A stretch of 64,000 nucleotides of DNA. Source: Xestospongia bergquistia (lineage: Eukaryota > Porifera > Demospongiae > Haplosclerida > Petrosiidae). Where the stretch lies: the NCBI GenBank assembly GCA_963965975.1, contig OZ014414.1:2393501-2457500 (forward strand). Reading direction: 5' to 3'. Both the position numbers and the translations under genes were made by a program. This document shows, piece by piece, positions 47,206-59,825 of this stretch. The notes below the pieces were generated by a model. The model was not told where the DNA came from. It did not search any database and saw only the letters and a list, made by a program, of their open reading frames with translations. The number at the start of each line of letters is the position of its first letter. Within the stretch, counting starts at the first letter, position 1.

Positions 47206-49383
47206 CTAATTGTAAAAAATGTCTTGACTTAAGTCACTAACACTAACCACTGAGTCAATTTCTTGTTGTAACCATTCTTGAACATATACTGGATCATGGA
47301 GGCGTATAAAGTTCTGAATACGAGGGGGCACATTAGAAGATTGATAAACAACTGACTCTTTAGCTATAACACTTGCTGAAAGGCAACAGAGTGAAGTGAC
47401 ATTGTTCTCATTGTCTTCTAGATGGTTTCCAAGAATGTCTACTGCATCATAATGTGCACCATAGGACAACAAAATATCCCATACAGGATGAACATGTTGA
47501 AATTGTTGAATCATACGACAACCTTTCTCGCTAACCTCATTTACAAGTTCACATGCTCCCCATTCTAGCTGAAGAACGAAAAATTGCTGAAAAACTTCTT
47601 GTTCATTTTGTAATGCATGTGGAGAAATAATGATTGTACTGTAGCTATTTAATAAATTCAGAGGCCACCCTGTCTTTCCAATGTATCTAGGACACTTAGT
47701 CACCAGCTCTCTCCCTAATCTTTCAATATTAAAGTCTGTTTTCTTGTCACTATATAGTACATAGAGACTACGTACTATACTGTTTATATACTTATCAAAT
47801 GGTGCTATGCCAGACCTGTGTGAATGTTTAGATTTGTGCAATTGTAGGCATAGACTTACACATTCTATTAGATCACTCCACAAAGTGATCAGTGAATTTG
47901 TGCTGGCATACATGGTTGAGGTATTGTTGAGACAATGTACAAGATTTCGCATGTCATAAAAGCACATATTCACAGCTTTTTCAAGAAGAGTCAATGCAGT
48001 TTTCAAAGATAAATTTGCCATCTGTAGTCTGTGAAGAAACATCTTAGAACCTCTAGACCATAGGAGAAGACATTTAGCAAAGCTTTTGTGATCATTCTCC
48101 TTGCAAAACATTTTACCATAATGAAACAAATACTCTATTAGCATACTATTACCATAACCAAGACATCGCTCCATTATTACCAGAGTTTGATAGAGAATTC
48201 TCTCAATCTTTTCATTATTAATGTAGTCAGTTAACTGCCTATGTACATGACCTATATCCTTATATATTGCATACTTCATATTGAACTCATGGATGTCCTG
48301 AACTTCTACAACATTGCCATATGCTAGAATAGGTGAAGAACAGGAAGAAGGTAAATCAAGATCGCCTTTACAATCTAGTGCCTTTGTAAAAAAACTCTGA
48401 CATTGCTGAAAACCAGAAATATTTCCAAGATAAGATTCATGAAAAAAACAACAAGCTCTTAGAAGATAAAAGTCAACTTTATGTTCAGGTAAGCAGTCAG
48501 GATGTATCAGTATCAGGTCAACATTTGCATCATTTATAATCCTAAAGAAATGTGACATTTTAAAATCACATAGATACAAAGCACAAGGGACAGAGCTACT
48601 ACCTGGAATCATTGGAGATAGACCCAGTGATAGTAGATCTCTCAATACATCTGTATTTCTTTTAAGAACAGCTTTGTGCATTACTGTGTATCCAAAGTTA
48701 TCAGGCACAGTAGGATCAGCACCACATTTCAATAAAATCTCTAACATTAATCTTCGATTTTTATTGCTACAGTTTAGTGCATACATTAATGTTGTTTCTC
48801 CATCTCCATTTTGATGATGAACATTAGCGCCAGCATTCACGAGTAAGGTAAGAATGTCAACACGATCACTTTCAATGGCTATTATGATAGGTGTTTTATG
48901 ACAGCAATCATTCCGTTCAATATCAGCTCCTTTCTCTAAGAGTTGTGTCACAATATCAACTGAGCCTTTTTTGATTGCAGCATGTAAAAGCGAGTTTTTA
49001 TAATGAGCTTTAAGGTAGTAGGGTAGTATATCTCTTGTAACAGAGGATTGGAGATAGCATTGATAATTGGGATGATAAACAACCTGTTGATTGATATCAA
49101 TATGATTAATGTAATTGTCAAGGAAATTTTTAATGACTCTTGTTATCCCCTGACGACAAGCTTCATGTAATACCAGTATCAAACCACTATCAAAAGTATT
49201 ATGACCAATAAATAGATGATTGTCACTTAAATGACTTTGTAGTATTTGTAGAAAGTCTTCTTGAGAAACAAGTGAACGCCATTGGTTTGTTTCTTTAGAA
49301 GATAGCCTCCATTCTGACTGATGATATGAATGAAACAATGAAGAGATTTGTGTAGACACAAAGTGTGATACAGTAGCCAACAT
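47206..49383 (-). CDS. FEM1-like ankyrin protein (CUL2 E3 ligase substrate receptor), intronless
   Basis: 725 residues in a single exon. Ankyrin repeats run from about residue 70 to 260 (LLHAAIKKGSVDIVTQLLEKGADIE, TPIIIAIESDRVDILTLLVNAGANV, TLMYAL, TVMHKAVLKRN). The middle has the TPR-like block typical of FEM1 (ERCLGYGN..YLFHYGKMF..FAKCLLLWSRGSKM). The C-terminus has a second ankyrin part and the FEM1-type tail (LCCLSASVIAKESVVYQ..VPPRIQNFIRLHDP). FEM1 proteins read C-terminal degrons, often ending in Arg, for CUL2-RBX1. Sequence is divergent (normal family length 615-670), so degron specificity cannot be predicted. The VHL/CUL2-box was not located. Absence of introns in an intron-rich region hints at retrocopy origin. 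Confidence 0.8.
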   Translation of the reverse strand: MLATVSHFVSTQISSLFHSYHQSEWRLSSKETNQWRSLVSQEDFLQILQSHLSDNHLFIGHNTFDSGLILVLHEACRQGITRVIKNFLDNYINHIDINQQVVYHPNYQCYLQSSVTRDILPYYLKAHYKNSLLHAAIKKGSVDIVTQLLEKGADIERNDCCHKTPIIIAIESDRVDILTLLVNAGANVHHQNGDGETTLMYALNCSNKNRRLMLEILLKCGADPTVPDNFGYTVMHKAVLKRNTDVLRDLLSLGLSPMIPGSSSVPCALYLCDFKMSHFFRIINDANVDLILIHPDCLPEHKVDFYLLRACCFFHESYLGNISGFQQCQSFFTKALDCKGDLDLPSSCSSPILAYGNVVEVQDIHEFNMKYAIYKDIGHVHRQLTDYINNEKIERILYQTLVIMERCLGYGNSMLIEYLFHYGKMFCKENDHKSFAKCLLLWSRGSKMFLHRLQMANLSLKTALTLLEKAVNMCFYDMRNLVHCLNNTSTMYASTNSLITLWSDLIECVSLCLQLHKSKHSHRSGIAPFDKYINSIVRSLYVLYSDKKTDFNIERLGRELVTKCPRYIGKTGWPLNLLNSYSTIIISPHALQNEQEVFQQFFVLQLEWGACELVNEVSEKGCRMIQQFQHVHPVWDILLSYGAHYDAVDILGNHLEDNENNVTSLCCLSASVIAKESVVYQSSNVPPRIQNFIRLHDPVYVQEWLQQEIDSVVSVSDLSQDIFYN

Positions 49384-50089
49384 TGTCTCAGTAATGTGCT
49401 GAACTCATCACATATCTACATGAGAGTCACCTGACAGTGTAGTAGTTGTGACAGATGATTGTTCACTACTTCTCACCTAATAGAATCCTCTAATATTAAC
49501 TACAACTATTACTATCCATTTCCTAAACTATTATAACTGATCTTTATATCAGTTATAATAACACTGACCTTGTATCTTTCTCAGTTATCTTGAATTGTAT
49601 ATTAAATTCACTGAAAAAACTGAAGTGTTGATTTCACCAATACATGGTAATATAATTGATTACTTGCGATTATTTGATCAAAACTGTTACGATTAAATTA
49701 ACTTGTTCTTATAATTTAATAAAAATGAAACATATACTTTAATGTTGTTTTAAATAAGTAACTTGATTTGATGTGTCCGGTAATCCAGTTGACCTATTCT
49801 ATACACCCAGCTTAAAGTGTACACAACATAAGCTTACAATTGAACTGTCTTCAGAATTCAATAGATTAATTGTGAGTAGCTGAAGACTAAAGTAGGAGAC
49901 GTTATATTTGAACTGTTGATATTAGTGAAAGAATGAACATTAACATTAACACAAGTTAATTCTTGAAGTAAATAAGATCATATCTTTAACAACATAGTAC
50001 AATACACATTAATGTTACTGTGTATAAACAAATTGTATAGTCTAATAAGAATGTATTTCAGCTATTCTTACTCCTATTCAAATTTAGCA
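49384..50089. other. 5' flank of the FEM1-like gene
   Basis: AT-rich, no coding feature. Should contain the FEM1-like promoter. No motif stands out. Confidence 0.4.
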
Positions 50090-50335
50090 AGGTAGTCCCA
50101 AAAACTGTCAGCTATGGTCTTTGCTTGTTGTTAACAAGAGGTCCTTTAATAGCATTGTAGACGAGTAGATTACTTTCTTAGGTGTATTGCTATTGTGATT
50201 GTGACTTAGATCATTCAAAACATTGTAACAAACATTAAGAGCTCAACCAAATTTGTACCAATTGTTGCCAATATCAGTAAATAGTTGAAGTAATTTAGTT
50301 CGTTGGGAGCCTTCTAACATACTTGAGAAGTATCT
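50090..50335 (-). pseudogene. Death-domain exon relic
   Basis: Antisense reads LLQLFTDIGNNWYKFG-stop-ALNV, then after a shift YNAIKGPLVNNKQ, matching LFELLSPISDQWILIGMALNV and VIAALEGDIVNKKEIADK of the intact Death-domain gene at 53942-54321. Contains a stop and at least one frameshift. Confidence 0.65.
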
Positions 50336-50726
50336 GTAAAATACAAGGGATTACAATAACACCTGTTCACTGTAGTACATATATACACATGATAACTGTA
50401 GTAGCTACTTTCAAATGTATTGAATAGTTAGGTAAGAAAAAAATATTCAGAATCAATGAAATAATATTATTCACAAGTGCTCTTAAATTTATGGCCCTAT
50501 AGTTACCAACTTCGTTTGATGAGCTGAGCTAAGTTCAGCGTAATAGCTATGTAATGATAAACAGATGATGTATGTGTGCTATGTAGCCAGTGACCATTTA
50601 TTGTAAAGAGTTGGATTTGTTCCAGACCTTCATAGCTAAAATAGTATTAACTTAATGTTTTCAAATAATAGTAATGATCAATATCCTATTTTGGGCACAT
50701 GGATCACACACAATTGTATTTTTAAG

Positions 50727-51063
50727 TACCGTATTTCCTCGAAGAAAGGCCTTAGCCTCTATTTCTTTTCCAATGTTTTTGACAGGACCTCTAAACAGGG
50801 GAGGCCTTTATTAATATTAACTTCAAAACAACCATTATTTATTTAATTGACCACACCCTCACACGTGTTTATGGCTTCCCATTATTATTGGATAAATTTA
50901 TTCTCTGCATATTCTAAAGCTTTTACTTTGAATGACAAGTTGAAAGAGTTGTGTTTAGACATCTTTAAATATATACAGCTGAAACAACACCATTACATGT
51001 CAATACAGGTGGGATGGGCATGGCTAATAAGGCATGGTAAGGAGGCCTAAAGAATATATGGTA
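50727..51063. mobile_element. MITE-like element with TACCRTAT termini (Tc1/mariner type, degenerate)
   Basis: Left end TACCGTATTTCCTCGAAGAAAGGCC and right end reading inward (antisense) TACCATATATTCTTTAGGCC are imperfect inverted repeats. TA at both tips fits a TA target duplication. No transposase inside. Confidence 0.55.
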
Positions 51064-51212
51064 CATGTTAAGCTGACTACATTGCAGACACACTTTTATA
51101 AAAAGACTGTTGTTGTGTATTCCTTTAGTTTGAAAGTGTCTTCCAGTATATTTGTTGACATGTCTATAAATCAGGTTAATTTTTATAGTAGCAATTATTG
51201 CTAAATACTCAC

Positions 51213-51323
51213 CAGTAATGCCTTCAAATAATCTTCATATTTCTTTACAACATTATTCTGTCTTATAGCTCTTAAAGAATTAATGAAACTTCTTCTAGCT
51301 GGTTGTACTTTCATCTTTCCCAT
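51213..51323 (-). CDS. Unrecognised short coding exon (MGKMKVQPARR..)
   Basis: An ATG-initiated exon of 37 codons ending at a good donor (GTGAGT); reading through the donor adds VSI and a stop, so the gene could also be a 40-residue protein. Its end, LRAIRQNNVVKKYEDYLKALL, is clearly related to AIRQIDVADAYEDYLKTTI encoded at 52033-52124, marking a local duplicated gene. Very basic N-terminus. No function can be assigned. Confidence 0.4.
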
Positions 51324-52032
51324 TAATCCAAATTGATATATACGTGTCGATTCAGTATATCCAGCTATATAGATCTACACTCTTCAATTATAACTGTACG
51401 TCTCCTCAATAGAAACGAATTTGTAGTTCTAATATAGAGAAGAGCATGTCCAGGACAAAAATCGTATACTTCCGTATTCTGTTACGCCCACTACAAAACT
51501 GAAGTATCGATACACAATTACTTAACAGAGCATTTATAAAGATTCCTCTTCTAGGTTATTGAAGTATGTATCTGTGGAATTAATAGATAACAATTATGTA
51601 TAGTAACTACAGTATATAGAATATATCTAACTAATATACTATAGATACTGTTTAATATGAATTAAACAAAAACTTTTCTGTACAGGATTGAATTACCTTT
51701 TAGATGATCATTAAATGAAAAAGCTTTGTCTACAAAACACCAACAGACAAACTTTATATGTATTCATCCAAATACCATGTAAATACTTGTATTAAGGTAA
51801 CTAGTGCACTCATTATATTAATATTATAGAACATCACTTATATAGATTGAACACTCTCATTGTTTCCCACCTAAAAATTAGGATTTGCAGTCACAAATTG
51901 TTTACTTAGTCAATAATGTTAAAGTACAAATGATATAGAAATCAAGTCCCAGTATATAATATTATATCTAAAAACTACAAAGTTATCATTAATGTCAAAA
52001 AGTTTAATATAAACTGTGATAATAATATTGAG

Positions 52033-52515
52033 TTACACTAAGGGGTCCACTCTATGGACAATGTAACTTATTGTTGTTTTTAAATAATCTTCATAAGCAT
52101 CTGCTACATCAATCTGTCTAATAGCTCTTAAAGCAGGTAATAATCATAATTATAAATTAGTAATATATGTATTGTTATAGTAAAATCAAAACTTACCATT
52201 CATGGAAAACCAAGGTTGCTGACGAGTTTTATCAATAACATTAGCAGTACAACTTTCACAGCATATGAGTGTTTTCTTGTCTTCCTTTAACTGACAGAAA
52301 TGTTCTATAGTTTTATTGGAACATATGGTACAGTAAAAATATTCCTCAAGATTTTTTACGATTGACATATATTGAAACTTGTGTATTACTTCAATAATTC
52401 CTGTATGAACAACTTCACGTATAAGTGCTACATCTTCTGTAAGGATCTCAATAATATACTGCAATCCAATAAATCCCATCAACTGAAAGAACATCACCAT
52501 AAGTTGAAATCTCAA
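52033..52515 (-). CDS. Unrecognised protein, C-terminal exons with a Cys/His cluster
   Basis: Exons about 52197-52515 (5' limit uncertain: acceptors before 52515 and 52483) and 52033-52124 (acceptor TTAAGAG), joined in phase. The first encodes a hydrophobic, helical-looking segment (GLQYIIEILTEDVALIREVVHTGIIEVIHKF) reminiscent of an ARM-type helix pair, then C-x2-C..H-x-C..C-C-x2-C (YCTICSN, EHFCQ, LICCESC), a probable zinc-binding knuckle of unknown class. The last exon ends in the AIRQ..YEDYLK motif shared with 51213-51323. I do not recognise the family. Confidence 0.45.
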
Positions 52516-53941
52516 CTGATTTTACAATATAAAAAGGTCATGACAAATGCAGGGAATACACCTCAAAGCTTCATACCCCATAACAGAATTAGAGGATCTA
52601 TCATGTAGAAATACATTTTCATACTTTGATTTCAGTAAAAAATGTTAAGATTACATAACACATTTTACTGAATAGCCTCCTAAAGTTGGTAGCCATAAAT
52701 TATAAATATTTAAAGTTTTCAATTCAATCCTTTAGTACTAGTTAGAATATAGCAAGTTTTTATTGCCCAGTTTAAGTACATAACTCTTTCTACACATGTA
52801 CAAGAAATAATAGAGTAAAAGAAAAGGGTGGGATTTGTAGGTATTGTTACAATAGGCCATTGACTTGTATGGCTACTATAAAATGAACACATGTACAGTT
52901 GACTGGAGTCACAACTTCAGTATCAGTTACAAATAACATGTTTGCACTAGCAAGGTATGTAATGTTTGAGCTTTTGTCATTATAAAGTTTACAAAAGCTT
53001 ATACAATAGTGTTCACATTAAGTGTGCTTGGTTTATATTAATCACTTTTAATAAGTCAGTGGGTGTAATGTTATGATAATACATATACAGTGTAAGTACA
53101 ATACCTGACAATTTTAATTTACTTTCTGTTATTTGTTAGTAAATTTTTATATAACAATTAGCACAAATATACTAATTAATATTATTATATCTTACATGTA
53201 GTAAAAGGCTAAATACACAGTTGACCTATCCTCTATATATAACCTATATTAAAGAGTTTGATCACAGGGACTTTAGTCATACAATCCAAGGGATCCACAA
53301 CTGATACTTCTTGTAATCTAGTACATTGTGGTTGAAATCAACTATAAAATCTCATTTTAACTTAATATAGTAAGAGCTGGTGAATATGTTTGTGACACAA
53401 GCAGTGTCTGTCAGTTCATTTTAAACTATATGTGTTTACAACAGCATTTAGCAGACACATAAATAGTACATGGGATGTCACTTATAATTACCTATTTACA
53501 TGATGACTCTGTCCTCCATAAAACAGCTAAGAAACAAGTTCCATTCAGTTAACTAATTCAAAGTGTTTTGGTAACAAGCAGAGAATAATGCAAAATATAT
53601 GTAAATAAAATATGACCTTAAAATCATGTTCTGTTTAATATACTTTAAATTTAACTAATTCTAGTTATACCAGTAGTAGAATATCAACCATTTTTTAAGT
53701 ATATAGATCTTATTATTTCCCATTGTTAGTAAATATACTATGAGAGAACACCTCTATAAGATATTAGTATGTAAAACATATATAGACCATTAATTAAATT
53801 GTCTTCAATATTGTAGCAAATAATCTATATACATTACAATAGTGAAATATATTAGCACAGTACACATTTGTAAACATAGTTAGACTAAGCTATATAATAC
53901 ATAGTTTATTGAACGTTTTGTTTCCTATAAGGTAAAAGTTA
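52516..53941. other. Intergenic or upstream introns, nothing recognised
   Basis: 1.4 kb of AT-rich sequence between the Cys/His-cluster gene and the Death-domain gene, both on the minus strand. 5' exons of the former may be here but none could be supported. Confidence 0.4.
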
Positions 53942-55998
53942 CTATTGATGTTCAATAAGGTATTGACGGATCTTATCAGCTATTTCTTTTTTATTAACAA
54001 TGTCTCCTTCCAATGCAGCAATCACTTCTCCCCATGTAATAAGATCTTCATCAACACTTACAAGCCATTTATCGAGAAGTTTGTCTAGTTTTACAGCACT
54101 GCATGTAGCTGATTCAATTTCCAAATCTATCAAAAAATCCTGATCAACGTTAAGAGCCATACCAATTAGAATCCACTGATCACTAATAGGAGACAAAAGC
54201 TCAAATAGTTCTGTTTGGGTAGGACACTTCCCTAAGATATCTGATAAGATATATAAAATATATATGAACACCTCATTATATGACTGACTAAGTAATGTAC
54301 CAAGGGCTACAGTGGAAGCACCTGTGGTGAAAAAGTCTTATAAGCTATTATACTGGAAATTATGTTACATTACTTAATAATCTTGTATTTATTAGGTATC
54401 AGAATGTAAGTAAACAATGTTTTATTAGTATTGTATTGATGTACATTAAGAAGTACATTGTTTGGATAACTATTTAAATGTTCATAATTTAAATTTAAAG
54501 CACTCAATACATTATTGACATGCTTTGGTTGACTCAAATAGGCTAACATTTAATTGACTTACACATGTTAATATATCTTGAAAATGTTAATATACAATAC
54601 AATATATTCAATATAGCTATCGTAGATGTGAGTGACAATGATAATAGCAAACATTTGTATGCATGTATAATATATTAATCTGGGCAGTATTTATAAGCTT
54701 TCTCACATTACAATAAAACTAATCATTGTTTCATTAATAGTAAGGGTTGGGTCATGCAACTAATGGAATATAAAAATGTTTAACACACATATACCTTGAT
54801 TCAGAGTAGTCTTTGTTTGATATTGTGGTGGATCTGGATTAGGAGAGTGATGAATCTATAAGAGAAACAAAGATAATTATATATGTATACAAGAAACTTG
54901 TTTTATTATGAACAACTTTTATATTTTAGATCATTTAACTTATACATTCTTGTAATAAAAAGCCATATAGGGTAGAACAATTTCTATTATGTATTCAATC
55001 ATAACACAAAACATGTTATTTCTAAATTAATAATGAATGTAAATTATGTTCAAAATTTAATGATTGACACTAAATCTATATTTTTGTGGAAACAGTAGAA
55101 TACAAAATGGCTGCAAAATATTATATTATATCAGTAGTGCTAGATAATAAGTTAAACGGAAAGGAAGTACTTCCTTTTTTAATTTGAAGGATATCATAGA
55201 TCAAAATGTGGTAAAAATTTGCCAGATGAAATGCATGTGATATCTTAAGTTATGAACATTACAGCAAATAGCCTTGATACCCAGGGATTCACATAAGAAA
55301 AGAACACCTGGTAACTACTGTTGCTCATGCGTGTAATCATTCAAATATATTGATATCACAATTACACTATTTTAAAGAGAATGACAAATTAATAGACTGG
55401 GCTTGTATTGAAGACGTTTTGTTCATTACATGAGTCCACAAATTCCTGATGGATCACAAGCTAGGTTTTAGCTTCAAACAGTCGAGTTTTGACACTTGTG
55501 AAGAGATTTAGTACAAACAAAAGACCAATCCTCTTGTTCAATACAATTAGGATCTAAAATGATTGGGCTTCATAAATAACTGGTTGACACATCATTAGAG
55601 TTACTAAAGGACTTGTACAGTGCCAACAAGACTGAGCTTATGATCCATCATAAATTAGATGACTTGGAAATGCACTGTCTTTCCAAATACAGTTGGTGAC
55701 AACACAAACACAAGTTTTCCAACACATACAACTTAAATGAACAAAAAGCTCTTTTCAAGAAATAGATTTAGTGTTTAGTATTATTTATTATTTATTTGCA
55801 TGAACTATGACCACAATATCAACTTACAGAGGCAGGTGGAATAGACAAAGAGCAATCTGTCAAACTGCCTTGTCCCTGTTCCATATCATCATCCTAAATT
55901 GCCAGTAAGATCACAATCATTGTGTAATCAGTTGTGTGCCATTATATTAAAATCTCACTCACATCATTGATAAGTTTTTCCTTATCAGATTCCGCCAT
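53942..55998 (-). CDS. Small Death-domain protein (adaptor-like)
   Basis: Exons 55963-55998, 55828-55893, 54795-54855, 53942-54321; phases agree, 180 residues from ATG in MAESDKEKL. The N-terminal 75 residues are acidic, then Ser/Pro-rich and probably disordered. The last exon encodes a hydrophobic stretch (VFIYILYILSDIL) running into a six-helix Death-domain pattern (LFELLSPISDQWILIGMALNV, LDKLLDKWL, WGEVIAALEGDIVNKKEIADKIRQYL), ending five residues later. The start could be extended by a 5' exon near 59204-59213 (ATGGCAGCAG before a donor), but that join puts the AESDKEK exon out of frame, so 55998 was preferred. Expected to bind other Death domains; partners unknown. Its Death domain resembles that closing the ankyrin-ROC protein. 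Confidence 0.75.
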
Positions 55999-56079
55999 CT
56001 GTATGAAAAACAAGAACATCAGTGACACAAACACTTATTGAAACTTAAATCTTCTGAAGACCATTTTAAAAAACATGTA

Positions 56080-56530
56080 CACATTTGGACACAATATAGA
56101 TAAATTGAAATGATGATATGGGACACCAAAATTGGGACACTACATATAGGAGACAGTATAGGAATATTACATTACAACATATTAGAATATATTAGTACAC
56201 AATATAGGGTTAAGTTTGGGTCACTACATACTACAGGGTAACAACTATTATATTAAGACACAGCATAGGAAAACATTGTAACATTGTATTAGGACACAGT
56301 ATAGGTAGAATTCGGACAGTACATTAGGACACATTATAAGGTAACATTGGAATGTTAGATTAAGACTGTTTGTGCAACATTGAGACATTATATTAATAGG
56401 ATAAAATTGGAACAATGTATTAAGATACAGTAAAAGTAACATCAGGATATTATATATTAGGACTCAGTATACATGTTTGATGAAATTGAGAAGTTACTGG
56501 TATTAGAACACAACGGGGTAACATTGGAAC
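56080..56530. repeat. Degenerate minisatellite, ~35-50-bp units
   Basis: At least nine diverged copies of a unit like ATTAGGACACAGTATAGG preceded by AACATTGGAAC (for example near 56192, 56252, 56287, 56322, 56411, 56456, 56503). Unit length varies through indels. Lies just 5' of the first coding exon of the Death-domain gene. Confidence 0.75.
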
Positions 56531-58449
56531 ATTATCAAATTAGGGTTACTCATGGATTATATTGACACTGAGAAATAATTAAGGTTTGCATTAGGGGAAA
56601 GTGGATATAAACTTTAGGCACAATGAACATAGCAGACTCAAAAGCAATCATGTAATAGGTAAGGACACAGGGTTACTACTGGATTATACTGTCACTGTAA
56701 CATAGTCAGGAATAGCATTGTCTTAGTCTTAACTGTAAGAGAATATTGTTAGACTAACTGACTATATAGACTCTGGTTCTTATTTCTTGTCTTGGCAAAC
56801 AGCCCTGCTAAACTAACACCCTCACAGCCGTTATAGCAATTAAGTTTATTTTTTCTACAAAATTAGCTCCACGTGAGCGCGGCAATTGAACTGAGCATGC
56901 TCAGTTGATCATCGAGATCGTATAGTAACAGATATAGCAATCCCTAGTTTCTCCTAATCTTGTATACATTGTCTGTTTGAATTCAGGTTTACTATTAAGA
57001 AACACATATACATAAATATGTATACTTATATATATATATATATATATATACATATATGGAGGTATGCCTTTGTGGGGGCAGTATGTCTTTACCTCTGGGT
57101 GGAGTTATCTGCCCAGCCTTTAGACAATTTAGGTATGCAATATGCTGGCAGTCCAGATTGATTGTTAAATATCCTCCATAATTAATAATAATTTAAACAT
57201 CTATATATAAAGTTAGTTGAAGCAGTATCAATATAATAATACTACATCAATATAACAAATATATTGCTAGTATTGATAATAAATAATTAAGAAACTGAAA
57301 AATCATAACTCAGTATCAGTGATATATACATCTTTGATGTCTATATTAATAGTTGTGTTTGTAGAATATATATTAGTCAATGACCAAGATCACCATGCAC
57401 ATATTAAGTGTATGAAGTTGACTTTCATTAAATCATACAATCTAGAAATATAATGAGATAATGACCACTAAATAATTATTGATCAGTAGTTCCAATAAAG
57501 TCAGAGCATCAGGGACAACAATATCAGACAGCATATACCTCCAATATAAGCTTATACTGGTACTATATACAATACTGTGTGTTAATCTGTAAATTAAGAA
57601 AAGACACATCAATTATAATTCCATAAAATTTGAGATTTAATTATAATGATCTTATATACACTTAATACATTAGGAATCTACAAGTCTAAGAATTAAATAT
57701 AGCACTTGGCAACACATTATCAGTCTAAGAGACATACATTTGCTTACTATCATATTAGTATATTCTAAAACATTTTATGTCTAGTAACCAAAGGTCATTA
57801 GCTTAGTAGAACTAGGGGTTTTACTATTATTATTATTTTATTGTGATCACTATACAGTGTATCTATTATGTTATTCATTTCTTCTATTTCTCACTGAAAA
57901 TTGTCTCCTACCTCAGGACTCCATACAACTTTGTAAATGTAATAGTCTCTGTACTGTATTAGACAAATTGGCTCCTAGAACATATCTGTTGTGACAGTCT
58001 GTTTTCATTGTTTTATTAATTAGTCTCTCTTTACTACTGTGCATTGTTACTTCAGTACATTACACTGACAGTGACATTAGGTGTAGTTCATATTCAATTG
58101 AGTTCAATGAAGGTTACATCTATAAACTGATTTAATTCCATTCAAAAAGGATTAATGACTTTTAAAGTTTTACATTATATGGAAAGGTCAGAACAAGACA
58201 TGACTGACTACAAACTGATTACAATTAATCATAATATGTACAAAACATTCCTGTGTTCAAATTATAACTGATGTAATCAACATTAAATCACCTTAAAGAG
58301 GATTGACACTTTGATTTTTAATGATTTCAACTGATGTATATTGTGTGTGAACAATGTTGATTTAAAATGAATTGAATACTCCTTACAGGAGTAGTCTGAA
58401 CACCACTATTAATAACCTCATTACTTAATAATAATAACTTATTATTCTT
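56531..58449. other. Upstream region of the Death-domain gene, no gene seen
   Basis: A short less AT-rich patch at 56860-56930 (CCACGTGAGCGCGGCAATTG) could be a promoter. A (TA)n tract lies at about 57029-57052. Otherwise AT-rich, without recognisable features. Confidence 0.4.
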
Positions 58450-58760
58450 ACCTGTACTAACATATTAACATATTAGATTAGCTATCTCCTTGTCATTAGT
58501 GATAGGACCCTCAACAGCAGTTATCACTTTATCATTGTTTCCCTGTTAATAGTGGATAATTGACTAGTTAGAAAGTTCCCAATGATTGCTAACAAATTGT
58601 CTCTCCAAGTTTTTTTTTTTAAATCATCCAATTGCAAAACATTACGACAACTTGTAATGATAATCTAATATCATATCATTTATATCTGATATCAAATGAT
58701 AGATTGCCTAGTTCATATTCTGTAGGAGTCTCCTTTAATATACTGCTAATATCTGAGTTA
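58450..58760 (-). pseudogene. Second Death-domain exon relic
   Basis: 58470-58545 antisense gives VITAVEGPITNDKEIANLI then a stop, matching VIAALEGDIVNKKEIADKI of the intact gene; further upstream TPTEYEL recalls CPTQTEL. The intervening helices are scrambled by indels, including a T10 run near 58611. Confidence 0.6.
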
Positions 58761-59825
58761 ACGACAAAATAATTATTATAACAAACTGTCATATTCTAAA
58801 TTAATTAATGTCTTAAAAATTATCATTTTAAATGTATGTTGTATTGATTAAGTGTTGACAAATGACAACTTCAGTTATCAATAAATATACATGTAATTTA
58901 ATACAGGAAGTTAGAATATAAAATTGTAATTATATTTATACAATTAACTAGGACATCTACATGTTCTACTATTCTTCTACTGTTAATAACATTTACTGTT
59001 TATCATTCAATGACTTCAATGACACTGATCTACTACTTATAATACAATTGTTTGTCATTGGGTTATAAAACAGAATATGTGCTCTGTGTCAAACAAATAC
59101 TAAATAAAGTGGATATTGAACACATTAGGGTGGGGCTAATTATTAACTAGTAAAACATGGACAGTTATCTTTGTTACTGTCTACAATTATAATGATCATT
59201 TACCTGCTGCCATTTTCACGTAAATATTCTCTCTGGATTCTACTTCACAATGTAGTCAGGAGTCACCTGACTTGTTAACAAGTGTCAGGTCAGACCTGAT
59301 GTTTTAAAAGTACCAATTCACAGATCTAAAAGATACAAAATTTATCATTAGCTAATTTTAAAATGTCTATATAATATGATTAAGTTAAAAGTTTCTTTAA
59401 CCCATGTTTTTATAAGGTACAGTTTCATATTGAAATACACACTTGTTAATGCTAGAAAGGATGTCTGGTCAGCATCTGAACACTAAAAAGGGTCAAGAAC
59501 ACAGTACAACAGATCAACAGCAACTGATGAAAAACTGGAGATTCAACTAAACAGCAAAGTACAGTCTCTATTAGTGTGGATTTGACTATGGAGTAGGGGA
59601 GGAGTAACAGAAATACAGGTAATTTGTAATATTGGAAAGGGGAGATCCTCAGTAGCATAACTAAGCGAATTATTATCTGTAAACGTCAATTATAGCCTCT
59701 GAGAATTTTGACTCCCGGTAATTCTGTTATTATAATACTAACCGTTAACAACAGGATGTTATCCAGCATGTAAAAAATTGAAAAGGGTGTGTGTCGGATT
59801 ATAATAACGTACTACGTGCTTCAGC

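Noticed and set aside
59204-59213. Possible first coding exon (ATGGCAGCAG before GTAAAT) for the Death-domain gene
   Set aside because: Joining to the next supported exon puts that exon out of frame; kept only as a possible 5' UTR exon.
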